Assembly (NCBI GenBank): GCA_963920765.1
Contig: OY987247.1
Location: 8,776,471 to 8,840,470 of the forward strand
Direction: 5' to 3'
Origin: Ulota crispa
Lineage: Eukaryota > Streptophyta > Bryopsida > Orthotrichales > Orthotrichaceae
DNA length: 64,000 nucleotides
Notes under the pieces: generated by a model
Database searches by the model: none
Seen by the model: only the letters and a program-made list of their open reading frames with translations
Told to the model about the DNA's origin: nothing
Shown here: positions 1 through 11,829 of the stretch, in pieces
Layout of the letters: each line of letters begins with the position of its first letter
Position numbering within the stretch: position 1 is the stretch's first letter
Position numbers and translations under genes: made by a program

Positions 1-2293
1 AAGGAAGATTCAGAAGTAAAGAAGCGCCCCTACTTTGGAGTTGGAGGTCAATTTACCTCCTTCAGCAATAGTGCTCCTTGAATCTAATTATGAGCTCAGG
101 ATTTTCCAATTTGGTCTTTCTTTGGTAAATTTCAGAGCTTTTTTGTTTACTCATCAATTCATCATGTGGAAAATCTAGGGTACTTCACCTTGGATCCACA
201 AATGGCTCATTCAATGCACCAAATTTTGACAAGAACGTCTCTATTGACCAAGTTTGCAAAGAGAGAGCTTTTTGAATTGCACGAGTTTTTTCTTCTATCC
301 GTTGTCATAACTGGGTGCAAAAGTGGGATGTACAAAAGCGGCAATTGGGAAAAGCGCCAAGCATCCTTCATCTCACAAAGTTGTACTTGTTGGATAGGAT
401 TCATGTAAACTTGCAAGGTTGTTTAGATTAACAAGTGAAAGTAATTACTTTTCAAAAATTAGAACATTGAAATGCATAGATTGTAGTCACCACACCTATT
501 TGTTGTCACTGCAATAATAGAAAAATCATCATTGTATTGACTAGGCATGTTTTTTCATTATTTGCTCCACAGCCCCATTATGCAATAAGTACATTGGTTG
601 TTTAACTTGTTTTACATCAAACAAAGGCTCAATCCTTCTCAAAAATTATAATTCTTTCAATTTGCTAGATATTGCTGCTTTGGTCTATTTCTCATTTAGC
701 AATTTCTTCCATAAATGTTAATGAGGGCAATGATGACACTTTTGTTCCATTGTTAGTTTTGTTATTCATGACACTTTTAATTCAAAAAAAAGGGTCTCTT
801 GAAATATGACTTTTGAGTTGCAATACGGATTGTTGACAAATACAATAATCTCTTGATGCAAATGGTGAAGCACTTGTCCAAGTCAAATTTTCACAAGGAG
901 TCAATTCATGTATCACAAGTTACAGCTTGCTCAAAAAGTAAAAATGGCCCAAGAAACTAAATCTTTCCTACTTAGACTAAAAAGCTTCATTGTTCTTCTT
1001 TGCATAGTATAAAAATTTCAGCATTTATTAGTTTAATCCAATTGGATAGAGCACAATTTTTGATATTTTTTCTTAGAGATTTTGAGTTTAGGATACCACC
1101 AATTAGTTGATCCATTGCATATTTTGTATAATGCAGATGTTTGAATTGACCAACCAAAAAATTTGAGTTTTTGTTTTGCACATTTGTTGACTCTTGTTTT
1201 TGTAAGATTCTAGATTGTGATTCAACTCAATCTTATGTTTTAAAAGTTGGAATATAAGAGCACATAATTTTAGTTACAAGGATTGTTTATTTGAAGATTG
1301 TTAACATTACATTGGGGTGAAAATTTCAATTAATTTTGATTCTTATGCATATTTGTATTAGTGTACATTGTACAAGCATATGATTGTATGTTTAGTTTTT
1401 TATGTGTAGCAAGCTTTTTCAAACTTTACAAACAATGTTGGTGTAATGAAATCCATAGTCATTTTGTACTTGCTAGATTGACAAAATCAATGGACATGTG
1501 TTTGGTTTGTCCTTGTGTCCATTTCATTTGTTTGATGAATTCTTGTGGGTACTTAAAACAAATTACTCACTTGTTTCCAAATGAATTTTGTTGGAGTCAT
1601 TTACTTTTTCAAGTTTTGGGTGGGAGTGTCATAATTTATCCATTTTTAAATGTCATGATTTGTCCATCTTTGAATGACATGTTAGTCATAGACATGAGTG
1701 TGTCTATTTTGGCCCATACATTTTCCACGTCTAATGAATGCAATGTGACAACTGTGATGATAGCCTTGCTAGTTCACTTGCATTGAAATGAAAGTACTTT
1801 AGAAAGATCTTGAATCAAGATTTTGAATCATAATGCCAATCCCAAATATTGCTTTGAATGTGCAAATTGCAAAGAATTTGATCAAAGCACATTATGAAAA
1901 TTGGAAAATGACATATATCAAATTCCCCTACCATGTGCCTTGCACCACAAATTAACTACAAACAATTTTATTTGCATATTCTATACTCACCAAAAGTGCC
2001 ACATTGGATTATTATAATTATGGCCAAAACCTTTTTGTGCCCTACCAATCTACCATTGGTCCAATAATGCATTTTTGCTAACATCACAATTAACTAAATT
2101 AAGTAATGCAAGATAACTTTTCAAGTTTGATTTTCATTCTATTTTAAGTTTTTGAATCAAACCATGTATGAAGATCAAAAAATTAAAAAGGAACACTTGT
2201 GATGATAAAGACCAAATGGTACTTATTTGTGGTGAAGATTTTCATTTTATTAAGTGTGATTGTTACTCTAATAAATCTTCCCATTCCCTCTTT
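1..2293. repeat. Left arm of a 2.3-kb inverted repeat
   Basis: Every position x I compared pairs with 29583-x on the opposite strand, with no length change across the arm, including an 8-A run near 784 matched by 8 T near 28794. Pairing breaks down just after 2293. The arm starts at or before the window edge, so its outer end is not visible. It holds no convincing gene: the longest open frame (1361-1786, 141 codons) has no recognisable domain. Diverged copies of the same family lie near 44560 and 57240. Confidence 0.9.
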
Positions 2294-2582
2294 CAATAAA
2301 CAATTGTCTGTTTGCAATGAAGTAAATTTTCTATCGATTTGTACAAAGGGCCACATGGAAGATATTTTGAAATGATTATCGAGTTGTGATCATATTGATG
2401 ATTGGTGTTTATGCTGTCACACAGTTGTAGGGTGATATTTCTGATATGTTGTTGGTGTAATTAGTTGTTTATGAGTTTATAAACAACTTGGATCAACGTG
2501 ACTTTTTTTGTTTTAGGAGTAGACATGTATGATGTTTTGAAGAAGAGACTTATTACAAAATTAATAAATTATATGAAGTTAA

Positions 2583-3501
2583 CCCTTTAGTGCCCGTCAA
2601 TCATTTGGGGGCACCTTAAATTTTCACTATACTATCTACAAAACACATTCAAGGATAAAATTTGTGGTTTTAAAATCAGATTGGACTAGACATATTAAAG
2701 TTATAAATTTTGGCAACATGAATATTAAAAAAAAAAGTTTAATCTATCGGAACAATTCCACGTGAGGATTGTGAGAAGCTTGATGATTCAAAAAAACTTG
2801 TTGTGCAAAAACATGAGACATTCTAACTAGTTAGTGTCAATTGTACAATTGAAACTTTTGATAGTGGTGGGATTTGTAAAGGCTATTGCCCCATTTTAGG
2901 TTATTGCATTCCAAAAAAAAATTCAAAATTCAAGTCAATCTATGCATTTCATGACATGATTTGTGAAATTGAGCATTGGAAGAATACAAACGTGGCCACA
3001 CATATACGTTTGAATACAACATGCATGGAACATGTTTCCACAAAATCCAATCAGTTAATATCATCTACATTGGGTGTCATTTGAGGTACAAGGTCCCACA
3101 TTTAGCATTGCAAACCTTCAAAGCCTAAGGAATCATAGAATATGTAATGTTGTAGCTGAAATATGCAATACGTAGAACTTCTAAATAAGCCATGCATCTT
3201 CTGCACAATTGCCAGAGAGTTAGCACTGCATACTTTGGGTGCACTATGTGGGCTTTGGGGCCACGTTGCGGTTGCACTAAATTAGTATTTCATTTGTTAC
3301 ACCCGTATAAGATTCCCAGCTTCATATGTAAAACACGCATAGCTACCATGTTTCTTTATGCCTTGCTTTGAAATTGTTCCAATAGGAGCACAAACTAAAC
3401 CCCCAACTCCGTTACATTTTGTGTTTTTGCAAACTAAATAGATGACAAGAACCACGGAGTACCAAAATCAACCCAAAAGTGGTCAACTAGGCACTAAAGG
3501 G
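2583..3501. mobile_element. TTAA-flanked piggyBac-like MITE, 919 bp
   Basis: The termini are perfect 12-bp inverted repeats, CCCTTTAGTGCC at the left and its reverse complement at the right. Each is bordered directly by TTAA (2579-2582 and 3502-3505). A TTAA target and termini beginning CCC are the signature of piggyBac-type transposons. There is no transposase ORF, so the element is non-autonomous. Beyond the 12-bp ends the arms are only loosely related. Confidence 0.8.
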
Positions 3502-3505
3502 TTAA

Positions 3506-4510
3506 GAAACTTGATTGGTTGACTATAACTATAATACATCTTTTGTTGTGACTAAAATACTCTAAGTTACACTAACCCCTAAAGGACTAGGTCCATTTGT
3601 TGTTGAAAGTCAATGAAAAAAAATCATTTCTAGGAGAATGAGTAAGAAGGTGGGTAAAAGAATTTATTTTGAAAATCATACCACAACATCTTGCTTTGAG
3701 ACTAGAAGAGGTACTTGTGGAAAAACACTCAACACATTTTAGATGAAGAAAAGTGAGAGATTGACATCCAAACTAATAAGATCTTTTTTCCTTCATGCTC
3801 CAAACTTTCACAAGTCTTTGACTGCTCTTATAATAAAATGAATACTGTATCTCAAATTGAGGTTTAATTCTTCCATGTAAGAGACCATGTATAAGTGTGG
3901 AAGAAATTTTAAATGATCTGAAGTAGTACAATCTATACTGCTAAGTGGGAGGATTTTCCTAAGACAGTGCACCCTTTTATAGAACCTTTTAGAACTTTTT
4001 GTTGTAAGTTGAAGCAAAAAAAGTTGCCCAATATATAAAACACCAAGGGTCCTCCAACCATGTTCTTTTCCAAAATTTTCTAGAACCTTTTGGCGGAAGT
4101 TGAAGTAATAAAGGATGCTTCAAATATTGAGCACCAAACTTCCTCCATCCATGTATTAGAAACAATAAAATGCCAAGTGCCCCATAGCAAAGTATATAAA
4201 GAGTAACATTGTGATGAAATCAATTGGTGTTGTTGGTCTCAAAAAAGGATCAAAATAATGGTGCATGAAAGTTAGACTCTAGACTTATTGTGATATATTG
4301 ATTTTTTGTATAGTACATCAAGATTAGATTCTAGACAAATTGATTTATGAGACATCAATTTTCTCTAAAGTTGGATATTGCCTTACCCTACATGTCCAAC
4401 TCACACAAAGTGTGTGCATGTATACTAGTATATTATATATACTTCTTGCAATGCCAAAAGCTCATGAAATTTGCAAGTAAGCTAAGCAAAATTGGAGACA
4501 TTATGTACAA
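3506..4510. other. Intergenic, no gene seen
   Basis: No supported coding region. At 3572-3590 there is a single orphan terminus of the TTAA family (CTAA followed by CCCCTAAAGGAC). No matching right end is visible nearby, so it may be a decayed or deleted element. Confidence 0.5.
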
Positions 4511-5118
4511 TTGGGTACCAGGTGGTTACAAAAGGCTGATTTGAGCCAATCACATTTTTTGTCAAAACATGGAGTATAATTGGTCCATTTTGGTAGGAAA
4601 GTTTATCATCACATCCTTATGCAATATAAAGCAAGTATACCAAATTTCAATTCCTAAAAATCAAAACTCCATTTTTGGTGAATTGTTTTGGAAGAAATTC
4701 GTGGTTTTACAAGATAATTTATTGAAAAACATTGGTGATAAATTTTTGAGATTCAATTCTAGGAATATGTAGGAAACATCCATATGCACATCTCCCATGC
4801 TAAAAAATACCCCCTTAAGTAACAAAAATTTTACCAATAAAAGATCCAATGAAACTTGTGATAGGCCCAAATTTTGTAAACTATGTATTTTTGTTTATAA
4901 ACTAGCTTTACATCAAGTAAACAAAATGTGATGTTTAGAGATCCATTCACCAAAAATGAATTTTTGGTTTTTAGGAACTGAAATTTGGTATACTTGCTTT
5001 ATATTGCATAAGGATGCAATGATAAATTTTCCTACCAAAATGGACCAATTATACTCCATGTTTTGACAAAAAAAGGTGACTAGCTCAAATCAGTCCTTTG
5101 TAACCACTCGATACCCAA
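4511..5118. repeat. Foldback element, family D copy 1
   Basis: The left arm (TTGGGTACC..., then CATGGAGTATAATTGG near 4569) is the imperfect reverse complement of the right arm ending ...ATACCCAA. Together they form a hairpin about 608 bp long. It shares arm sequence with the foldback run at 48.7-53.2 kb. No target duplication could be fixed and there is no coding capacity. Confidence 0.75.
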
Positions 5119-8100
5119 CTATACATTTCAAAACACTAACTATATTGATTCAAATGGCAAAAACCAAGGAATCTTAGTCTATTACAACCAGAGTTGTCTT
5201 ATTGGACACATTTTGGGGCCTGGTCATTGTGTTGTTTGTGTGATGTTTGAAGTCGTGCATGTCAAGTGTCAAGTATGAGCGACAATCTTGTCTAATGAGG
5301 CCCTATTTAAAAGCTGAGATGATTTGAAAATCTAATTTAAATATGACCCAAAAGGTAGAATCTAATAAGTGTACATTGAATTGAGATCCTTTAATAAAAT
5401 GAAACATTAATATGTCAAGATTGGAAAAAAACACTGCTTTATTTAAAAGTCAACCTTAAAATTGACTCTACTAGACAGACTGAGGGTCTCTTGTCCGTCT
5501 GTGACATTAGGTTTGTCAAATTGTTGCCATGTTGGGGAAGACAACCATGACTACAACCTAAAAAATAAAAATAAAACAAAAATATACAAACTGCTCAAAA
5601 AATCAAACTTCCAATTTTTACAAAGGATAGATGGAATGAAGAGCTGACCATCCATCAAGACAAGTGCCTTCCACTCCACTCCCTTTTGCCCAAATGACCA
5701 CACCTTGTGCCCATAAAGGCTGACTGATTTTGAAGTTAAAACTTGTTTACAAAGGAAGGGCTTTTTTGAAGTGCCTTGTCTTTTTCTAGTTTTGATGAAT
5801 GTTTGCATAACTTTTTGCACAAATGTTGGACAAGCAAAAAATCAAATCCCCATATCATGTAGAAATTTGAAAACTCCACCTTTTATAAAAAATTCAAACA
5901 CCTTAAACTACTACAATTGTAGGTACATGCCAATAATTCCAATTGTTCCCTCAAGACACAATGGTCCATTGGGATAAAACCACCTATTTTGGAATGGAGA
6001 TTGTGAATAGACTTGTAGAATCTTCATGAGTCCCCATTTGTATAAATATACACTTTAAGAACCTTCTTAATCCCTAAACACCTAAGTCCGTATTTTGAAA
6101 AAACATTAAAATTTGTCATTTTTAGTTATTTGATTTTAAGAACATTATTTTTCTTTCTTTTACAAATTTGCTCATTTAGTCTTGTATTAAATTTATGCAA
6201 GAAGCCTTTGTGAAAGTTTCTTGAGGTTTGACTATATAGATTGAGAGATGTTATCATTTGAAATTAGTAGAAATAGCTTTCTTACCTTTTTCTAAAATTT
6301 TCAAATCCCTTTGATTGCATATTGTGCACATTCTTTGCATAATGGATGCAAGAAAGATTTGTTCAACAAGCTCTAAACTATATTTGACATAATTCCAAAA
6401 TTTTTTATGGCCACTAAAGACTTGGAACATACCCTCTCGGGTAGATCACTCTTAGTATCTTGGGTACCCCCCGTGTGGCGATGGGGTATTTTATAGGGGG
6501 CTATTTACCTCTTGGGCAAGAATAAAAAGGTGTTTTTAATTATAAAATTTGCCAAAATAGTTTGTATTTTGCACTCTATAATTACTTATACGAGAAAGGG
6601 GTTTCCATTTTTTTCCTAGCTATGTTTTTTATAAGGTAATTTTTTTAATTGCTTGATTTAGAAGACACATGCTTAGCAAAAATGCACCATAATTTCATCC
6701 AAAGCATCAAAATAGAGAACAATTGTAAAATGAAACCATACAATGGAACAAAAGTTGTATTAGAACTTCAAGAAGCCATAACTAACTGCATAGAAAATAA
6801 ACCTAAACCAACAACTTCATTTACAAGTATTTGATGCAATGGGATTGAAAACGGGTTTAGGCAATAAAAGAAGAAGCTTTGAGTATGCAATGTGCTAAGC
6901 AAGCACAAGTAGAAGTAGCTCTCAATCTTATATCACCAGTACCATAGTCTTGCATAACTCTAGTTTAGAACCACTGGCTAACAATGTTGGGTTGAAAAAG
7001 GTTTAAGGTGTGGTCGTAGTTTGTGAGTCTCCTTTGTTGCCTTTGCATTTCCTACGCATGTAGAGAAAGGCTTGTATAGTGATGTGCATTATAAGAAGTG
7101 CAGATTTGTCACAGCATTTGCCAAATGAAACAACCACTCTTACTAGATCAATATAGCATCAAAAACACTCATTGCTAATTCGTGGTTTAGGGTTTAGGGT
7201 GTCCACTCTACGGCAAGAATCACAAACACAATCCAAAATTTAGGGTAAGAACTTGCAGTACCAAGAGTGCGTAAATTGCAAAACAATGTCCAAAGGGAGG
7301 TTACTCTCCTCCGCTACAGTTGGCCGAGACAAATACCTACCACTGTAGAGTTCACATAACACGGTTGAGGAACATATTAGTTTCCTTGGGCTACGCATAA
7401 TTGTTCCAATTTGTGGACTAGCAATCGCAGTACCTGGTTATAGATTCAGCAAGAGATTTAGGGTCTAGGAAAAAACTCTGACCTATCACGACTTGCAGAG
7501 AAAGGAAGGCAGGAATTTAAGGTGCATTTTATGATTCAAGAGTTTAGAGGGGGGTGAGCAAGCGCGTACCTCTACGCAGCAATAGTGTAGGATAATTCAA
7601 CCCACGATTACATGCTGCAACTCTCAGCGGTTTAGATCACAACTCCACTTCATGAAAACACAATGTCTAGCAAGCGCGCCCTTTTTATCTACAAACTTCC
7701 AAAAGGGGGGTTAAATAGAAGGGTATAAGGCAAGGTATTTGGCAGGGTATTTGGCAGGGTATAAGGCAATGTTTAGGGGCAGATGTTATGGGGTGCCTTG
7801 CCCACTATTGAAACCTCTGTGTGGATTGCAATGCAGAGACTGGTAGGCAAGCAAACAAGCAAAACTAAAAGCCCAGAGAAGCAATAAAATTTAGGGCTCC
7901 TGAAGCAAGTATGGGCTCATTATGTGCAATATTCGGATAGGGTTTAGATACGTACACTTACCTGCGAATTTTACAACAACAACCTAGCACTTCAACATCT
8001 CCTACAAAATCTACCCATACTCAAAGGAATAGAATTAGAGGTTTTATTCTGTCATGGAGCATTACATAGCAAAACTCAATTTCCCTTCCATCTACATTAT

Positions 8101-8262
8101 TGCTTTCTTGAAATGAAATAGTGGAAGCGACAACTTAAGCTATGTGCAAATATATAAAGATTCAATCAAAGACATGAGAATTCAAGGAATCACCTCATGG
8201 AAGGCCAATTGCATGAGGCAAATTGAAGGGTCCTTTTGACTGAAGATACCCTCAAGGAAAAA
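5119..8262. other. Intergenic, repeat-poor; 3' flank of the fossil gene
   Basis: No coding region I can support. Between about 6840 and 8262 the base composition is less AT-rich and may include the 3' flank of the minus-strand fossil. A two-unit TTTAGGG stretch occurs near 7184, too short to be telomeric. At about 7715-7775 there is a short tandem array of GGTATTTGGCAGG-like units. Confidence 0.45.
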
Positions 8263-11200
8263 CTACGGAGTGCTCTCAGTCACGAATTTGGTCAACTGTA
8301 TGGAGTCATTTCTATCTAAAATATACACTTCATTGGCAAGGTTGTACATCATGGTAATAGGACTTATTATGCAATCAACATCTATCCATTTAATATCAGT
8401 GTGGTCATATTTAAATTTGTCCCTTCCAAGGTGTTTTTGATAATAATACAAAATGACTTCAATGTTAGGGTTTTGCGGTTTAGATTTAGTGTTTTCCTCC
8501 ATTCTAGTCAACAAGTCCACAGGCTGCTGCAATACTCCAAACTGTCTGCCATTGCGTCGCCTCATGGATTGCACCCTGCCCACCCACCAAGAACCTTTGT
8601 CTACAGCATGCAAGGCATTAGTAGCATTGCCCAAAGTAGGAGCAGTACATGGGCGACCCCTCTTGCGCTTAGCAACAGATAGTACAGTAGAAGACAATTG
8701 AGTTGTGCTCCTTTAAATGAAGTGCACACCACAATTTGATCCTATGCATAACAACCCTGTCCCAGACGATAATCTTGCTCACATACAATTGTCATGGTTG
8801 TTGAATTTAAGACTTTGCTTAATTCTAGCAAGACAATCTTTAGAGAGGAAGTTGTTACCGTTCAATTGGGAGACAAGTGTGGACTTGTAAATTGAGTGAC
8901 CCTCCAGTTCCACGGTAGGCCAAATCTTGTCGCTGCCTGCGCTTTTGGGCATCCTAATCTGCGCCTCCGCGTGGTTGAAGACATCTGTTACCGCATCATG
9001 GGTTTCTTGTTGCAGAATCTCCAACAGATCCATCCCATCATCTACAAAGTCTTCGTCCGTTGAATCCCTCATTTTGGATACATGTCTTGCATTCAAAGAG
9101 GAAGACGCTTCTTGTTGCAACCGGTCTCGGAGCACCTTGGAGTCACCGTCCTCCCCAAAGACAGCTCTAGAACTTGGGTTGTAAGTAAAACTCTTTGGGT
9201 CTGCCTTCTCTACAATCCAAGGTTTCTCAAACCAAATTTTTCTCTTGGAAGTGCACTATGAACTAGGCGCCATATTCAAGGATTGGAGCATCCTTTGGGC
9301 CTCTTTCATGCCCTCCTGCAGAGCCTCTACAATTGACTGAGAATCTGAGATCTTGCTATAATCCCCTAAATTGCACTGCTCCTCATCGGCCTCTAATATA
9401 TGAAGTGCCTCCCATACATTGTTCATTTTATTATGCTGCTTCTTGAAAGCCAAACCGCTCTTACCATATTTGGTGGCAGACAAGTGATTAAAGGTATTGG
9501 CGGTGTTGAGTAACTCGTGGAAATCATAGGCCCGCTTGTGCCCATTCATGCCGCCAATTCTTGAAAAGAATATTTCGCAAGAATTGCTTCCGGTCAAGTG
9601 GAGGGGCACAACTAGTTCAGGGTACCTATCTCTGAAATGAGAGATCAACAAAACAACATAATGACAAGATAATTGAATATCAAAGAAGCATTAAACACTT
9701 ACAAAGTTCTTTGCCTCCACTAGTCTCTAAGAATTTCCTAGAACTCTGTGATCACCATGTTGCAACCATAGCCTCCAAATTCTAAAAAAAAATGAGACCT
9801 TACCGCATAGGACAATCCTCTCACGTAGGTCCAATCTTGGAGAACAAAAAACATCTATGTAGTTAGCACAAATTTCTAAATAACATTTTGTTCCAAGGGT
9901 GCGTTCACAATGTGGATAATCCGGTGCATGCATTTGGGACAAGCACAACCGCACTTTGAACTGGCAAAGCCTTTATGCTGCCGCCCAATTCTGCCTATCC
10001 CTCCTGTCTATGTCCTCCATTTTGAGCCCATGCTCTTCAACGGAGAACTAATAGAACACCTGCTCAATGTAACTATGCAAGCACAAATCACCTCCTAGTT
10101 GCAAAACCCTAGCAACTGAAAGCAAGGGGTTAATTAATTTCTTCTCATTGTGAATATAATCTTGGTCATGCAAAATTGTGGCATCCCCGTTAATATTTAA
10201 TGATGCCGTGAACATCCACCCATCCCACCCTACATCAAGACGATTCCCTACAGTGCTCCTATAATCCTCTAATATGAGTTGTTGCCTACGAGAGTCAACG
10301 TTGCTTGCATGTCCTATGATAGTACCTACGGCGTCATAGCAAGCCTTTTGCCCACCTTTGTAAATGGTTTTCTATTGATCCCTAAGCAACCCGGAATTGA
10401 AACAATTGCAAGTACAACAAGCTACAAGAACAAGGCAAGGTAGTTTCTCATGCAAAGGATTTACAACCACTACGCGGGCAAAACTGCTTGTTTTGTTGTT
10501 TGAGAAGGAGTCTAACAATCGCTGGTATCCCTCGTCTCCACTCCCAACAACTAGCCTGAAACCGGACAAATAGACATGATTCTTAGATGGTCCAGAGAAC
10601 CCAGAGAGAATATCCCATTTAGGTTCCCAAGCCACCCTACCCTTCACCTTTGTCTTATCTTTAGCTAAAATGACTGGTACCGGCCCTACTATGTTGTGAG
10701 CTGCCTTTGCATCTCTGTAGATCTACGCAACAGCTCCAAAAATCTTGACATGCTCACCCGGTATGAATTGAACCCCCTTTCGGACCTGTCGTTTTACTTC
10801 ACTATAGCTAACCCCCCCAAAGTTTAAAGCAAAAAGCTCAACCATTCTACAACCGCCATAGACCTTCATCACCTCGCCTAAAGACTTTGTGTTATCTTGG
10901 AATCGATTGCCTCTGGAGTCGTGGGTAACATTTTGCGCAACGTCAACGAGAAAGTCCCATAAAGCAGGCTTTCCATCGAAAGCACCAGTTCTATGAGCAG
11001 CAATAACACTATGGCAGAATTTCATGATGTTATGACCAGTAGTAGCTTCCCTAGCTAATTCTTGCAAACTTGGACGCCTCATTTTCAGCTGAACAATTCT
11101 GGCACGAGCTGACAGAAGTTTCACTTTCTCAAGTTTTAGCCTCCTACTAATGTCTCGACTATGCTTACCTAGTTCTGAAATAGAGAGGTAACTTAATCAA

Positions 11201-11829
11201 ATTCTTGACATTGTAGTTTTGGTATCTTGTTTTTGAATGCAGCTATCTTCACACATGACTCTTTTGCGGAAGTCATTTTCTAATGGAATTGCAGAGCACA
11301 TAGAACACAAATAACTTGGGAAGCCATTGCCGGAGTGATCAACCCTTTTGCAAGCAGCATGCCTAAATGTTCTCGTAATCTCTTGTACTCTCTGTTTCTA
11401 ACAAAACTAGCACGCAGGTGTGGTTCTAGGTACCACACATTTCCCACATACAAATTGTCTAAGAGCTTACAAACAGAATAAGCTACACCGGCATATGTAG
11501 CAGTGGGACCCCAAAAGCCCCAACAAAATAACCCAAGCATGCTGTTCTGGTCAATGGTAGAGCACTCACCTGACTCAACCTGCCCTGAAGAAGATTCCGA
11601 CCTCCACCACCTCCTTAGATTTGGCTGATTGGAGTGCACGCTAACTCCAGATGACTGAGAAGGTCAGCCCCTTTGCCCACTGAGCAGCGGAGCATTGCTT
11701 TTGGCAGGAACCTTCAAATCTTCTACAGCTTGGACATGCTTGGAGGAGGCTAGATGATGCTGCAGATTCCATTTGAGGTTCTTCTTTGGCGGGCACAAGC
11801 ACAGCAAATCCCGGCCGTAGAGGCAGCGC
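8263..11829 (-). pseudogene. 3' part of a fossil transposase-like zinc-finger gene
   Basis: This is the downstream three-quarters of a single minus-strand reading frame that begins at 23317 and is split by the LTR retrotransposon. In order it shows: a second C2H2-like finger (CLCPPKKNL ... HHLASSKH, near 11790); a CSMCSAIP cysteine motif in a shifted frame near 11300; a long conserved core with HRTGAF, LAKDKTKV, GHASNVDSRRQQ and LTGSNSCEIFFSRIGG; an AT-hook KRKRGRP near 8665; and an SH3/BAH-like tail with WWVGRV and WIDVD. The spaced acidic residues recall RNase-H-fold DDE transposases such as the P-element/THAP9 group. That is an inference; I do not recognise the family. The frame is broken by stops near 11663, 10722, 10371, 10050, 9975, 9729, 9693, 9258, 8781 and 8716, plus a frameshift near 11400. 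No splice sites explain the breaks, so it is a pseudogene. Confidence 0.75.
11826..11829. repeat. Target-site duplication, left copy (GCGC)
   Basis: GCGC directly precedes the 5' LTR and is repeated after the 3' LTR at 22403-22406. If the LTR's last A is counted as host sequence, the duplication is the 5-bp AGCGC usual for Ty3/gypsy elements. Removing the element and one copy restores the reading frame of the interrupted fossil gene. Confidence 0.9.

Noticed and set aside
1361..1786. 141-codon ORF, also present in the other inverted arm
   Set aside because: Its duplication only reflects the inverted repeat. It shows no domain, and the diverged copies of the repeat do not obviously keep the frame.
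3572..3590. Sixth TTAA-family element
   Set aside because: Only one terminus is present, preceded by CTAA rather than TTAA, with no partner; kept as an orphan end.
7184..7199. TTTAGGG repeats resembling plant telomere
   Set aside because: Only two units; far too short to be an interstitial telomere and common by chance in such DNA.
8263..11639. Multi-exon live gene instead of a pseudogene
   Set aside because: Reading continues in the same frame straight through each stop codon, so introns are not needed to join the segments, and the stops are internal to conserved-looking protein.
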